Made by a program: the position numbers and the translations under genes | Assembly: GCA_009995455.1 (NCBI GenBank) | Contig: JAACPJ010000004.1 | Coordinates: 62,001-126,000, forward strand | DNA: 64,000 nt | Direction: 5' to 3' | From: a bacterium | GTDB lineage: Bacteria; Patescibacteriota; Gracilibacteria; UBA4473 | In this document: one piece after another, positions 37,311 through 48,557 of the stretch | Position numbering within the stretch: the first letter of the stretch is position 1 | Layout of the letters: each line of letters starts with the position of its first letter | The notes under the pieces: generated by a model | The model's database searches: none | The model's input: only the letters and a program-made list of their open reading frames with translations | What the model was told of the DNA's origin: nothing

Positions 37311-39674
37311 TTAAGAACGAAGCCAAGCAAAGAATTCACGAACGTTATTTACCCGTTCTTCGAAAAGTAATCCACTTCCATCTACGTAATAGCCTTCGGG
37401 TCTAAACCAAGGATTCGCTTTTACAATCGCCCCTTCGTTATCATCAACACTCCCAAAGCTTGTCAGCCGAGAAGTGTCTAAATTTTCGGCAAAAACCACT
37501 AAATCTGCGCGCGTTAATTGATATCCATCCCAAAATTCTGCGTCTTGCTCTAGCATTGAAACAAAAGCCGGTGAAATTTGTCCGTCTTGTGAAAGCAACT
37601 CAATTGGAATTCCTCCAGATTGAGTAATTTCTTCCCAGTTAAATTTATCTTGATGGGCAGAAAAATTATCAATTACCGATTCTAAGTAGGTTTGGTCTAA
37701 ACCTTGCAAACTTTCTTCTAATTCGCCAATAGCGTTTCGAGTAACGTTAATAAAACTTTTTAAACTTTGTGCGTTCATATCAGCATAATCAAGTGAACGA
37801 GCTCCAAGTTGAATTTCGTCTAATCCTAAAATTGATATAGCTCCAGCGGTTAAACCACCCGCAATAAGAAACGGCAATACCATTCCTCCAGAAGCAAAGA
37901 TTGCAGCGGCTGCACCAGCCGCGACTCCCCCACCAATTTCGGCCGTATATTCTCCAATTAAGGCATCTAAATCATAAGTCAGTTCAATTCCGTCAGAACC
38001 AAAATCAACATTCATATCTTGGTCACCGTTTCGGCTAAGCGCTAAGAAATTTAAATCTACAATATCTAAGTTTTTACTCAGCAGTTGAACCGATTGTGGC
38101 TCCGCTTCAATCATAGCTTTGATGTTGCTGAGCTCCGTTCCAAATTGAGTCACGTGTTCTAAAGTTAATGGTTGTCCATCAACACTAATCTCTATCTGAG
38201 CTGATTGATCGTTTAACAAGTTACGGTAAGAAGCTCTTAACAAATCATATTGAACAGACGCTTCAGCTAAAACTTCTGGGTCAGAATTTCCAGGTGCTCC
38301 AGGCGTAGTTCCTGGTGCACTTGGAGGGTTTTCTCTCAATTGTTCTTCTAAGGTATTATACTCGTTCCAGTGTTCTCCGTAACGATCAATATCTTCGTCT
38401 TCACTATCATTTAACCACCAGTTCATTAAAGGCGTGAACTGCAGCATCAGTTGGAAAATAATTTTCTGAATCCCATCGACTTGCGTCATTAACCATTCGG
38501 GGAAATCCATCGCCCCTTTTCCCGCCACTTCATTCCGAACATATTCGTGATATTTATCTTCCCATTCGCCGCCAATAAAAAAGCGAGGAATCGTTTCAAG
38601 TTTAGAACGAATATCTTGTAATTCTTCCGCCGTTAATTCACCGTTTGGACGGTCGGCCCAGGTACCAAATTGTTCGGCAATTTTACTAAAATCCAAAGTA
38701 TCAGGAAATAAAGCGGCTAACTGAGTTTCAATGTGAGGCCCAAAAGAATTCGCATCAAAATTACCACTAAACAAACTCGTCATTAACGGCGTTTGCCCAG
38801 CGGCATTGTTAAACAAGGCGCCTAAAAGCGGATCTTCTTCAATAAAGTGATAGCTTAAAGCCATCCGAAAGTCCCCTCCAAAGTTACCCAGGGCATCTGT
38901 AACATTTCCGGCAGCTTGACCAACCGTTGATTCGCCAACAGTCGTTGCACCGGTTAATTGTTGTAAAATTTCAGCTTCTGTTTGCCCCGCTGCATTCGCA
39001 TTGGCCGCATTCACCGGTAATGATTGTACAAAGTCATCATTACTGCGCGCCCATGCTTCTAGTTTATCGACAATACTCGGAACCAATTTAGCTCTAAAGC
39101 GACGCATAATTTCAGCGTTGTTGGTTAATCCTTCAGCCTCAATTTCAGCTTTAACCGCTTGAACCGTATCGGCAATATTTAAATCTGGGGCGGCGAGCAT
39201 ATCAATTCTACGAAGGCCAAGGCCTTCTACTTCATTGCCATTTCTTAATTGGGCGGCTTGTTGTACTCGAGCTACATTTGGTACTGCGGCAACCTGTACT
39301 CCTTCTCGCCAACGTTCTTTTAAGCCATCTAAACCCGTTTGATCTGTCGCTCGAACAATGTTGGCAATTTCAGATTTTAAGGGTTCGGCTAAGAACTCAG
39401 TGATATATAAAAAATCATCTTTAAAATTTGCCAGAGTGTAAGATTCAATAGCGGCTATATCATTTGTCAAAGCCACAAATCGGTTCGATAACGCTTGTAA
39501 AATTCGAGAATCTTCAGGCGTTATGTTGTTGAGTCGCACTTGGTCTAAACCATTGGCTAAACGGGCTTGCAGATTATCCAAAGAAAAATCAGCCATCTCA
39601 ATCCCTACTGCTGATAAGCCTCTAATAGCTTCCGCGTTTTCTCTTTGTTGTTCTGGTGTAATTCTTGGTCCCAT
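37311..39674 (-). CDS. Large acidic helical protein with central hydrophobic segment and SKxL module
   Basis: 787 residues, no signal peptide. Mostly acidic helices with Asn/Ala/Gly-rich linkers (NAANANAAGQTEAE). Residues ~470-560 contain a module shared with the neighbouring 654-residue protein: a GQPLTLEHVTQFG segment followed by QLLSKNLDIVDLNFLAL. Residues ~581-617 are long, Gly/Ala-rich and hydrophobic, enough to cross a membrane. A translocator or surface component is possible. No known family recognised. Two bp after the previous gene, so co-transcribed. Confidence 0.65.
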   Translation of the reverse strand: MGPRITPEQQRENAEAIRGLSAVGIEMADFSLDNLQARLANGLDQVRLNNITPEDSRILQALSNRFVALTNDIAAIESYTLANFKDDFLYITEFLAEPLKSEIANIVRATDQTGLDGLKERWREGVQVAAVPNVARVQQAAQLRNGNEVEGLGLRRIDMLAAPDLNIADTVQAVKAEIEAEGLTNNAEIMRRFRAKLVPSIVDKLEAWARSNDDFVQSLPVNAANANAAGQTEAEILQQLTGATTVGESTVGQAAGNVTDALGNFGGDFRMALSYHFIEEDPLLGALFNNAAGQTPLMTSLFSGNFDANSFGPHIETQLAALFPDTLDFSKIAEQFGTWADRPNGELTAEELQDIRSKLETIPRFFIGGEWEDKYHEYVRNEVAGKGAMDFPEWLMTQVDGIQKIIFQLMLQFTPLMNWWLNDSEDEDIDRYGEHWNEYNTLEEQLRENPPSAPGTTPGAPGNSDPEVLAEASVQYDLLRASYRNLLNDQSAQIEISVDGQPLTLEHVTQFGTELSNIKAMIEAEPQSVQLLSKNLDIVDLNFLALSRNGDQDMNVDFGSDGIELTYDLDALIGEYTAEIGGGVAAGAAAAIFASGGMVLPFLIAGGLTAGAISILGLDEIQLGARSLDYADMNAQSLKSFINVTRNAIGELEESLQGLDQTYLESVIDNFSAHQDKFNWEEITQSGGIPIELLSQDGQISPAFVSMLEQDAEFWDGYQLTRADLVVFAENLDTSRLTSFGSVDDNEGAIVKANPWFRPEGYYVDGSGLLFEERVNNVREFFAWLRS

Positions 39675-39676
39675 GG

Positions 39677-41641
39677 TTAATCGTTAATTTCTTCATGAAT
39701 TTCAGCTAACTTTTGAGTAAATAAATTATTAACAAATTCGTTTGTTAACTCTCCATAAGGATATGAATGACGTGCGTCACCCCACTCCGAATCTAAATAA
39801 ACATCGTTGTCTCTTAGAATAATCCATTCTCCTTCAACAGCCTGAGGGTTCCCCAATACATTAACAAAATTTTGAATCGTTTGAACTGATAAACCTTTAT
39901 CAAAAACACCCGCGGCTTTTGGATGTTGCGCTAGTAGAGCTTTAGCCTGTGCCACAAGCTCTGGGGTAATTGTTTCCCCTGCCGCGGCTTTGATATGAAT
40001 ACCATCAACATTAACTTCACCGGCTTCAATTTGTGTTGCCAAAGCCGCTTCTGCTTGTGCCTCAGCCGTAGCTTGACGTGCTTCTTCTTCTCGATCTTCA
40101 TTAAAAGCCTCAACCACATTTTCTAAAGTTTCGGTAAAGTTATCTCCATAAGGCACTAATACATCACCAATCGTAATTCCAGATTCATTTGTCGCGGTAA
40201 TCGCTCCTTCTGGCAATAAGGCGATGGCATTCAACTCGTTCAAACTTAAGCCTTTTGAAAGAATCGCTGAACTCATTTGTTCACTTGCTAAACCTTTAAT
40301 AGTAGCTTCGGTGGCTTGAACGTCTTCTAGTTTAAAGTTAGCGTTTTCATCTCTGGCTAAAAAGGCACGAGTTTTCGCCTCATTATATACAATTGGGCTT
40401 GCCTCTAAATCACAAAATTCAGCAATTTTAGGCGCCCCTGGTGCGTTAAAATATCTCGCAATGGCCGCAATTGTTTCGTTTTGTCGTTGCACTTCAACAC
40501 TCACGCCATTATCAGCCGCTCGAATCGCTAAATCTCTCTCTTGCTCGGCTCGGGTTTCTTCATCCGAAGGTCCTTCATCAGCCGCGTCTGTATTTCCCTG
40601 CAGCGATTTTAACATATCTAAAAACGGCTTTATCAGTTCAATAATACTGGCTAACTGCATTTTCAAAGCAATCGTTCTTAACTTACCTTCATCACCAGCG
40701 GCTTCTCGAATTAAATAGTCATTAAAACTAATTAATGTTGCGTCTGGTTGAAGCATCTCCGCTTCCCAAGCTTCAAATTCAGCGGCAAACATAGTTTGCA
40801 TTGATTCGGGCACACTATTTAAAAGCGCCGCTCTATCACCATTTTCAATAGCCGTTGACGCTGCGTCTGGTGTGGTTGGTGCTGGCACTGTTGCTAAGGC
40901 CTCTGTAATAATTTCAGCTCTCTCTGCTTCATCTGTAACGCCTTCTAAATCAGATTCAAGGGTCGTCAAAAGCGTATCAACCGCCGCTAAATTTCCATCG
41001 GATAAATTTCGTACAAAATTTGAATTCCCCATAAGAGCCGTTGCAACATCACTTTGAGATTCAACCCATTCCATATTAGGTTGAAGATCCTCCATTTGTT
41101 CAATTATCGCTCTAATTTCAGGATTTTCTACCCCTTCTTTTAAAGCATTCATTGCCTCCTCGGTAACCTCTTGCGGAATTGGCGTTCCTGCCGCCTCAAA
41201 TACTTCTCGAGTCTTTTCTAAATAATGATCCACCACGGCTCGTAATTCCTCTTGCCTTTCAGGTGAGATTTCACTTTCAGCGGCGGGCGCTTCAGCCGCG
41301 GATCCGGCGACTAATCCAAGCTCATCAGCGATTCCCAACTGCTCTGCCAGCCAAATCCCCTCTTCTGAATTTACCGGCCCCCCAATGGCCGCTTCAATAT
41401 TATTAATCAGACCACGAATTTCTGCTTCCCCAGGGTTACTCGCCAAAAATAAATCAACTTCAGCTCTAGCCGCTGCAATTGAGGTAAATAAATCTTGATC
41501 AGCAACATCTACCGTGCTGGCATGTGTGTCTAAATCCACTCGAGTAAACTCTTGTTGTTTTAAGGTTTCGGTGGTTGAAGCATCCGCATCAAGTTGTGCT
41601 TGAACCTCACCAATTTCGTTGATTTTGTTTAGATCCGCCAT
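39677..41641 (-). CDS. Large acidic helical protein with repeated SKxL module
   Basis: 654 residues from the ATG at 41641. Ala/Glu-rich and almost entirely helical, without signal peptide or membrane helix. Two internal copies of a module, around AILSKGLSLNELNAIALL and GVFDKGLSVQTIQNFVNVL, each preceded or followed by a short beta element, match a third copy in the 787-residue neighbour. The second copy has an upstream ETITPELVAQAKALL helix like the neighbour's. Probably a structural or scaffolding protein. Starts one base after the stop of a 42-residue ORF. Confidence 0.65.
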   Translation of the reverse strand: MADLNKINEIGEVQAQLDADASTTETLKQQEFTRVDLDTHASTVDVADQDLFTSIAAARAEVDLFLASNPGEAEIRGLINNIEAAIGGPVNSEEGIWLAEQLGIADELGLVAGSAAEAPAAESEISPERQEELRAVVDHYLEKTREVFEAAGTPIPQEVTEEAMNALKEGVENPEIRAIIEQMEDLQPNMEWVESQSDVATALMGNSNFVRNLSDGNLAAVDTLLTTLESDLEGVTDEAERAEIITEALATVPAPTTPDAASTAIENGDRAALLNSVPESMQTMFAAEFEAWEAEMLQPDATLISFNDYLIREAAGDEGKLRTIALKMQLASIIELIKPFLDMLKSLQGNTDAADEGPSDEETRAEQERDLAIRAADNGVSVEVQRQNETIAAIARYFNAPGAPKIAEFCDLEASPIVYNEAKTRAFLARDENANFKLEDVQATEATIKGLASEQMSSAILSKGLSLNELNAIALLPEGAITATNESGITIGDVLVPYGDNFTETLENVVEAFNEDREEEARQATAEAQAEAALATQIEAGEVNVDGIHIKAAAGETITPELVAQAKALLAQHPKAAGVFDKGLSVQTIQNFVNVLGNPQAVEGEWIILRDNDVYLDSEWGDARHSYPYGELTNEFVNNLFTQKLAEIHEEIND

Positions 41642-41642
41642 T

Positions 41643-41771
41643 TTATTCAGGGTTAACATTAGAAGTATCTACGCCATGTTCGTTAAGTTGACGCACTAAA
41701 TATTCAAACTTAGAAACGATTTCGAGTTTCCGCTTGTTATCAAAATGAAACTTGGGTTCGGTTTGAGCCAT
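41643..41771 (-). CDS. Very small protein, 42 aa
   Basis: MAQTEPKFHFDNKRKLEIVSK opens a short helical protein ending DTSNVNPE. It is packed between two genes with a 1-bp gap below (TAA-A-ATG) and a 2-bp gap above, which is the main argument that it is real. No family recognised. Confidence 0.6.
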   Translation of the reverse strand: MAQTEPKFHFDNKRKLEIVSKFEYLVRQLNEHGVDTSNVNPE

Positions 41772-41773
41772 GG

Positions 41774-41959
41774 TTAGAGTTTTTTAAGTTTTTTATCGAA
41801 TTCCACTTCAAAATCCGCAAATTCTTCCGCTTCTTTCTCTTTAATTTTTTCGTTTAATTCTGAAACTTCGTCCATACTGGCAACGGTGCCCCCAAATGCA
41901 CTTTTGCGCTTCTGGCTTTTTCCACCGCGATACCAACTGGGTTTAAAGAATCTATTCAT
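41774..41959 (-). CDS. Small charged protein, 61 aa, first gene of the large-protein operon
   Basis: Starts at the ATG at 41959 (MNRFFKPSWYRGG), behind a TGGTATAAT promoter. The basic, aromatic N-terminus is followed by an acidic/basic helix (DEVSELNEKIKEKEAEEFADF) with coiled-coil character. Unknown function; possibly an adaptor for the two large proteins that follow. Confidence 0.6.
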   Translation of the reverse strand: MNRFFKPSWYRGGKSQKRKSAFGGTVASMDEVSELNEKIKEKEAEEFADFEVEFDKKLKKL

Positions 41960-41977
41960 AAACAAAAAATTCTGATT

Positions 41978-41986
41978 ATTATACCA
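41978..41986 (-). promoter_or_regulatory. Extended -10 promoter (TGGTATAAT) of the large-protein operon
   Basis: Perfect TGnTATAAT, 18 nt before the ATG at 41959, in the gap shared with the divergent ligA. Confidence 0.72.
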
Positions 41987-41999
41987 CAGCAAAGGCTAA

Positions 42000-44096
<2,097 letters not shown>

Positions 44097-44097
44097 C

Positions 44098-44454
44098 TTA
44101 AACTTCCAGTGCTGCCCGCCAACTATTTGATTTCAGCTCTCGCACACGCTGTACCATTAAAACCACTCTTAGTTGCGCTAAAACATAAGCATCACTATCG
44201 GCTGATACCGTTTTCATCTCAAGTATTAGCTGAGCGACATTAGTGGCCAAAAAAGTATTTGGCCCCCCATATTTTTTTACCAAAACGGCAAACATTTCAG
44301 TGAGCGATTTCATAGACTCACCACCTTCTTCAAATAAATCAGCCTCGATAACAGGCATACCCGTTAAAGCATGTGACTCTTTTAATTCGATATCACCAGC
44401 TAAGTCGCGTAATTCATCGTCAGAAAGCGGGAAACGAAGATCAAATGAAAACAT
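44098..44454 (-). CDS. Hypothetical protein, 118 aa
   Basis: Soluble, helical, acidic in the first half. No motif recognised. Convergent with ligA (one base between stops), divergent from secD. Confidence 0.55.
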   Translation of the reverse strand: MFSFDLRFPLSDDELRDLAGDIELKESHALTGMPVIEADLFEEGGESMKSLTEMFAVLVKKYGGPNTFLATNVAQLILEMKTVSADSDAYVLAQLRVVLMVQRVRELKSNSWRAALEV

Positions 44455-44556
44455 AATAATCTATTTATAAAACTTAACTTTGACGTGTCGGCAAATCCTT
44501 TTAGAATCTCGCCGATTGCTTAATTGCACCACAAATATATCTGTAAAATATTTTTA

Positions 44557-46737
44557 ATGAAAAGTCAAATATTACAACGCTTCGTCTTTGTCTCTCTTAT
44601 CGCGCTTATCGCAGCGATATTTAGTGTTCCAAACCATATTGTGAGCAACACCTTTGGAGCCGAAAGCCCTATCACCCAAACGCTCGCTAAATACAAAGTT
44701 ACCCTTGGTTTAGATTTAGCCGGTGGAACGGAACTCGATTACCGTATCGATTTAAGTGATGCCATCGCTATGAATAGTGATGACGAAGTTGAAAATGATG
44801 TAGATACCAATGCTATTGCTGAATCGGTAAGAGATTCCTTGGAAGCCCGAGTGAATCCGGCGGGTATCGGAGAGATTTTAGTGAAAAGATCACAAGTAAC
44901 CGTGGACGGTGAAGTTCAACAACACATTTTGATTCAAATGCCCCCTTCTTCTAATGTAGAAGAAGCCAAGGCTGATGCTGAACAAGACAATCGTTTAGAG
45001 TTCTTTGCAGAAGACCCAGCGGCTCTTGCGGCTAAAAGAGTAGAAATTGCAGAAGCGATGACGGTTGATTTATTCAACACCAATTGGGACACCGCCGCGC
45101 CACAAGTGGCTGAAAACTTTGGTGGAACACTTGAAACCTTTGATGATGTATTACTCAGCAGTTTAACCGACAGCAATTTAGCCAGCCAACTGGAAAACAC
45201 ACCGTCGGGAGGAATTGTTCAACAAATCATTGAAACGCGAATTGATCCAGAATTTACAGTCAGTGAAGATGGAACCTTAGAAATTAACGGAAGTCCTTTT
45301 GCTCGTGAAATTTTAGCCATTGCTCGTGTAAACGAAAAAACAGCCGAAACCAGAACCGATGAAGTTGAAGCCGAAGCTTCGGCCAGGCATATTTTATTTG
45401 CTTACCCTGGGGCTTTAAGAGCGCCAGAAGATGTTAAGTATACAACTAAAGAAGAAGCAAAAGCAGAAGCGGATCGAATTTTACAAGAAGTCAAAGATGG
45501 TGGAGACTTTGCCGAACTGGCAAAAGAATATTCAACGGGTCCAACGGGCGTAGACGGAGGAGATCTCGGAACCTTCTCGCCGGGCTCAATGGCACCAGCC
45601 TTTAATGATGCCGTATTTGACGCCGAGCAAGTTGGTTTAATTCCAGAATTGGTTGAAACAGATTTTGGTTACCACATTATTGATATTACGAATTTACAAG
45701 AGGCTGGTGAAACCACCGTTGAAGATACACGAGTCAGTTATGATTTAATTACGTGGGATACAGAAGATATTACTTGGGCAAAAACACCACTTGGCGGGGC
45801 TCAACTTGATATTGCACGAGTTGGATACGATCAAATTGGTCAGCCCTTAGTTGATCTCAGATTTAACCCAGAAGGCGGAGAAATGTTTGCGAACATTACC
45901 GAACAACTGGCGTCAAGAGCCTGTGATGGTGGCGCGTGTCGTTTAGCCATTGAAGTTGGAGGGCAAAAAATTAGCACGCCAACCGTACGAGAAAAAATTG
46001 TGGGACGAAACGCTCAAATTAGCGGTAGTTTCACTTACCAATCAGCCAAAGATTTAGCTGACGGGTTAAATTTAGGGGCAATCGATGCCCCAGTGATTTT
46101 GAGTGGTCAAACAACCGTAGAGGCATCACTGGGACAAGAACAACTGCAAAAAAGTCTTAACGCCGCCACCTATGGATTTCTGGCTACCATTCTATTTATG
46201 ATATTGATGTACCGAGTTCCAGGCGTGGTGGCAGGGGTTGCCTTAATTGTCTACGCCCTGATTTACATCGCGCTTTTAAAACTATGGCCCGCTTCACTTG
46301 GCGGTCCAATTGTGATGAGTTTGTCTGGCGCAGCCGGTATCGCGCTTTCTATTGGTTTAGCTGTTGATGGAAACATTCTTATCTTCGAGCGAATGAAGGA
46401 AGAATTAATTAAAGGTCGAACTTTAAATCAAGCCATTGATCTTGGATTTGAACGAGCCTGGAGTGCTATTAAAGATTCTAACTTAACGACATTGATAACT
46501 TGCATCATCCTTTTCTCTTTAGGAAGTTCGGTCATCAAAGGGTTCGCCATTACCTTGATTGTGGGAACGATTCTTTCAATGTTTACGGCGATTATTGTTT
46601 CTAGAAATTTACTACGAACCTTATTACTCATTCCCGGTATTGATAAACCCGTCTTGTTCGGACTCTCTGAAAAAGATTTCACCAATACAAAAAAACGCAC
46701 TGGTGCTAAGGTTAGAGCTCGTAAAAAAAGCAAATAA
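44557..46737 (+). CDS. secD: SecD translocase subunit with inserted parvulin domain
   Basis: 726 residues, ~200 longer than many SecD. First transmembrane helix, then LGLDLAGGTELDYRI (P1 start). Between the two halves of the periplasmic P1 region sits a parvulin-type prolyl isomerase domain (~277-379): ASARHILFA, a Lys/Glu-rich helix, FAELAKEYSTGPTG, GGDLGTFSPGSMAPAF and TDFGYHIIDI. The C-terminal five-helix RND bundle follows (DLADGLNLGAI, GLAVDGNILIFERMKEE). Pulls exported proteins through SecYEG using the proton motive force; the insertion should help fold emerging substrates. TAAAAT lies 7 nt before the ATG. Confidence 0.93.
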   Translation: MKSQILQRFVFVSLIALIAAIFSVPNHIVSNTFGAESPITQTLAKYKVTLGLDLAGGTELDYRIDLSDAIAMNSDDEVENDVDTNAIAESVRDSLEARVNPAGIGEILVKRSQVTVDGEVQQHILIQMPPSSNVEEAKADAEQDNRLEFFAEDPAALAAKRVEIAEAMTVDLFNTNWDTAAPQVAENFGGTLETFDDVLLSSLTDSNLASQLENTPSGGIVQQIIETRIDPEFTVSEDGTLEINGSPFAREILAIARVNEKTAETRTDEVEAEASARHILFAYPGALRAPEDVKYTTKEEAKAEADRILQEVKDGGDFAELAKEYSTGPTGVDGGDLGTFSPGSMAPAFNDAVFDAEQVGLIPELVETDFGYHIIDITNLQEAGETTVEDTRVSYDLITWDTEDITWAKTPLGGAQLDIARVGYDQIGQPLVDLRFNPEGGEMFANITEQLASRACDGGACRLAIEVGGQKISTPTVREKIVGRNAQISGSFTYQSAKDLADGLNLGAIDAPVILSGQTTVEASLGQEQLQKSLNAATYGFLATILFMILMYRVPGVVAGVALIVYALIYIALLKLWPASLGGPIVMSLSGAAGIALSIGLAVDGNILIFERMKEELIKGRTLNQAIDLGFERAWSAIKDSNLTTLITCIILFSLGSSVIKGFAITLIVGTILSMFTAIIVSRNLLRTLLLIPGIDKPVLFGLSEKDFTNTKKRTGAKVRARKKSK

Positions 46738-46774
46738 TTAACGTCCTGACTCATTTTATAAAAAATATCACATC

Positions 46775-47671
46775 ATGAATATTACCGCCCTTAGACGAAT
46801 TTGGTTTTCAATCTCTGCCACACTTATGCTACTTAGCATAATCACCGTAGGCGTGTTTGGTTTAAATCTTGGTTTAGACTTTACCGGTGGAGCGCGATGG
46901 GATCTTAAATTTAACGAACCCACGAGCACCACAGAGTTAGTTTCATTCTTCGATACTCGAGAAGAACTCTCTCAAGAAGTTACTATCCAAGCTTCAACCG
47001 ATAATACGTATCTTATAACGATTGAAGATTTACCAGATGCGAGCATTCAATCTTTGAGCACCGCCTTGGAATCAGAAGTTGGGGATTTCGAGCAAACGTC
47101 TTACCGTAAAGTTGACGCAAATATCGGACAAAGCTTCAAGCAAAAATCACTTTTAGCTATTGCTGCAGCGCTCATTGGAATCATTTTATTTGTCGCCTAC
47201 GCCTTTCGTAAAATTCCAGCCGCCGTTAATCCGTGGCGTTTTGGGGGCGTTGCCATTATCGCCTTGATACACGATATTATTATTGTACTGGGAATCTTTG
47301 TATTACTAGGCTCAATTTTTGATGTAGAACTTGATTTACCTTTCATCACGGCCTTGCTGGCTACGCTTGGTTTTTCTGTAAATGATACAATTGTAATTCT
47401 AGATCGTGTACGAGAAAATATCCGTTTACAAAAACCAGAAGAAGACTTCGAAGACACCGTTGAAAAATCAATTCAACAAACTTTATTTCGATCATTAAAT
47501 ACTTCTATCTCGACGCTCCTTCCTCTACTGGCCTTGCTTTACTTTGAAGCCGAATCAATCTTCTTCTTCGTATTGGCATTAACGATAGGAATTATAGTTG
47601 GAACCTATTCTTCTATCTTCCTAGCCGCTCCAATGCTCGTTGAGTGGAAAAAAATAGCTGATAAGCGTTAA
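46775..47671 (+). CDS. secF: SecF translocase subunit
   Basis: 298 residues: TM1, LGLDFTGGARWDLKF, a short P1 domain, then five transmembrane helices with FSVNDTIVILDRVREN and FRSLNTSISTLLPLLAL, standard SecF motifs. Forms SecDF with the upstream gene. The 37-bp gap and a terminator after it (47698-47726) mark a two-gene operon. Confidence 0.95.
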   Translation: MNITALRRIWFSISATLMLLSIITVGVFGLNLGLDFTGGARWDLKFNEPTSTTELVSFFDTREELSQEVTIQASTDNTYLITIEDLPDASIQSLSTALESEVGDFEQTSYRKVDANIGQSFKQKSLLAIAAALIGIILFVAYAFRKIPAAVNPWRFGGVAIIALIHDIIIVLGIFVLLGSIFDVELDLPFITALLATLGFSVNDTIVILDRVRENIRLQKPEEDFEDTVEKSIQQTLFRSLNTSISTLLPLLALLYFEAESIFFFVLALTIGIIVGTYSSIFLAAPMLVEWKKIADKR

Positions 47672-47697
47672 TATTAAATGAGTTCGTAAATCTTATA

Positions 47698-47726
47698 AAT
47701 AATAGTCTTGCACGGAGGCTATTATT
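47698..47726 (+). terminator. Terminator after secF
   Basis: AATAATAG (47698-47705) pairs with CTATTATT (47719-47726), then a T run on the plus strand. AT-rich stem, but well placed. Confidence 0.65.
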
Positions 47727-47743
47727 TTTTTTAATTAAGGAGA

Positions 47744-48403
47744 ATGGCAAAAACTTGGAAAAGTCTTCATCTAATAGAATTTGAAAAACCCTATTTCAAA
47801 AAATTAAAGACCTTTTTAAAAGAAGAAATTCAGCAAGGAAAAGTCATCTATCCCCATCACGATAATTTATTTAAAGCGTTTGAACTTTCCTCGTTTGATA
47901 AAACAAAAGTCGTAATCCTTGGTCAAGATCCCTATCACGGAGAAAGCCAAGCTCAAGGATTAAGTTTTTCGGTTCCCACAGATTTTAAAGTCCCACCAAG
48001 CCTTAAAAATATTTACAAGGAACTAAGTACCGACTTAAACGTTAAACAACCGTTACAGGGCAATTTAGAGTCATGGGCGGAGCAAGGCGTACTATTACTT
48101 AACAGCACCTTAAGTGTCCGAGCCCATTCCCCTGCTTCACATGCCAATCAAGGCTGGGAGATCTTTACCGACCAAATGATTCAAGCTTTATCAGAACATA
48201 AAGAACATTTAGTTTTTATGCTGTGGGGAAAATACGCTCAATCAAAAGAAGCCCTTATTGATGGAAACAAACATTTGGTTTTAAAAGCGGCTCACCCTTC
48301 ACCCTTTTCGGCCTATAATGGATTTTTTGGTTGCCAACATTTCAGTAAGACTAACGAGTTCCTTTTAAAACACGATAAAACCCCCATCAATTGGGAAGTT
48401 TAA
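47744..48403 (+). CDS. ung: Uracil-DNA glycosylase
   Basis: 219 residues, family 1 UDG: GQDPYHGESQAQGLSFSVP with the catalytic Asp, LLLNSTLSVR, and AAHPSPFSAYNGFFGCQHF with the catalytic His. Removes uracil from DNA. AAGGAG is present but only one nt from the ATG, an unusually short spacing; no better start is visible. Confidence 0.96.
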   Translation: MAKTWKSLHLIEFEKPYFKKLKTFLKEEIQQGKVIYPHHDNLFKAFELSSFDKTKVVILGQDPYHGESQAQGLSFSVPTDFKVPPSLKNIYKELSTDLNVKQPLQGNLESWAEQGVLLLNSTLSVRAHSPASHANQGWEIFTDQMIQALSEHKEHLVFMLWGKYAQSKEALIDGNKHLVLKAAHPSPFSAYNGFFGCQHFSKTNEFLLKHDKTPINWEV

Positions 48404-48447
48404 TAAAGATACTTTTTAAAATATTTAAAATTTAGCGCAATAATATT

Positions 48448-48487
48448 AATTGCCAACCAATTTACATTAATGGCAATTGGTTATACT
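48448..48487 (+). promoter_or_regulatory. Nested inverted repeats and promoter-like sequence
   Basis: AATTGCCA (48448-48455) / TGGCAATT (48471-48478) and AACCAATT (48455-48462) / AATTGGTT (48475-48482) are overlapping inverted repeats. TTTACA (48461-48466) and TATACT (48482-48487) could be -35 and -10 with a 15-nt spacer, so the repeats overlap the promoter as an operator would. Confidence 0.4.
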
Positions 48488-48557
48488 GAGAAAGTAAATA
48501 AATAAAAAAACAAAGGAGCGTCATTAATTATTGTTTCTTTTATTTTTTTTTAACTCA

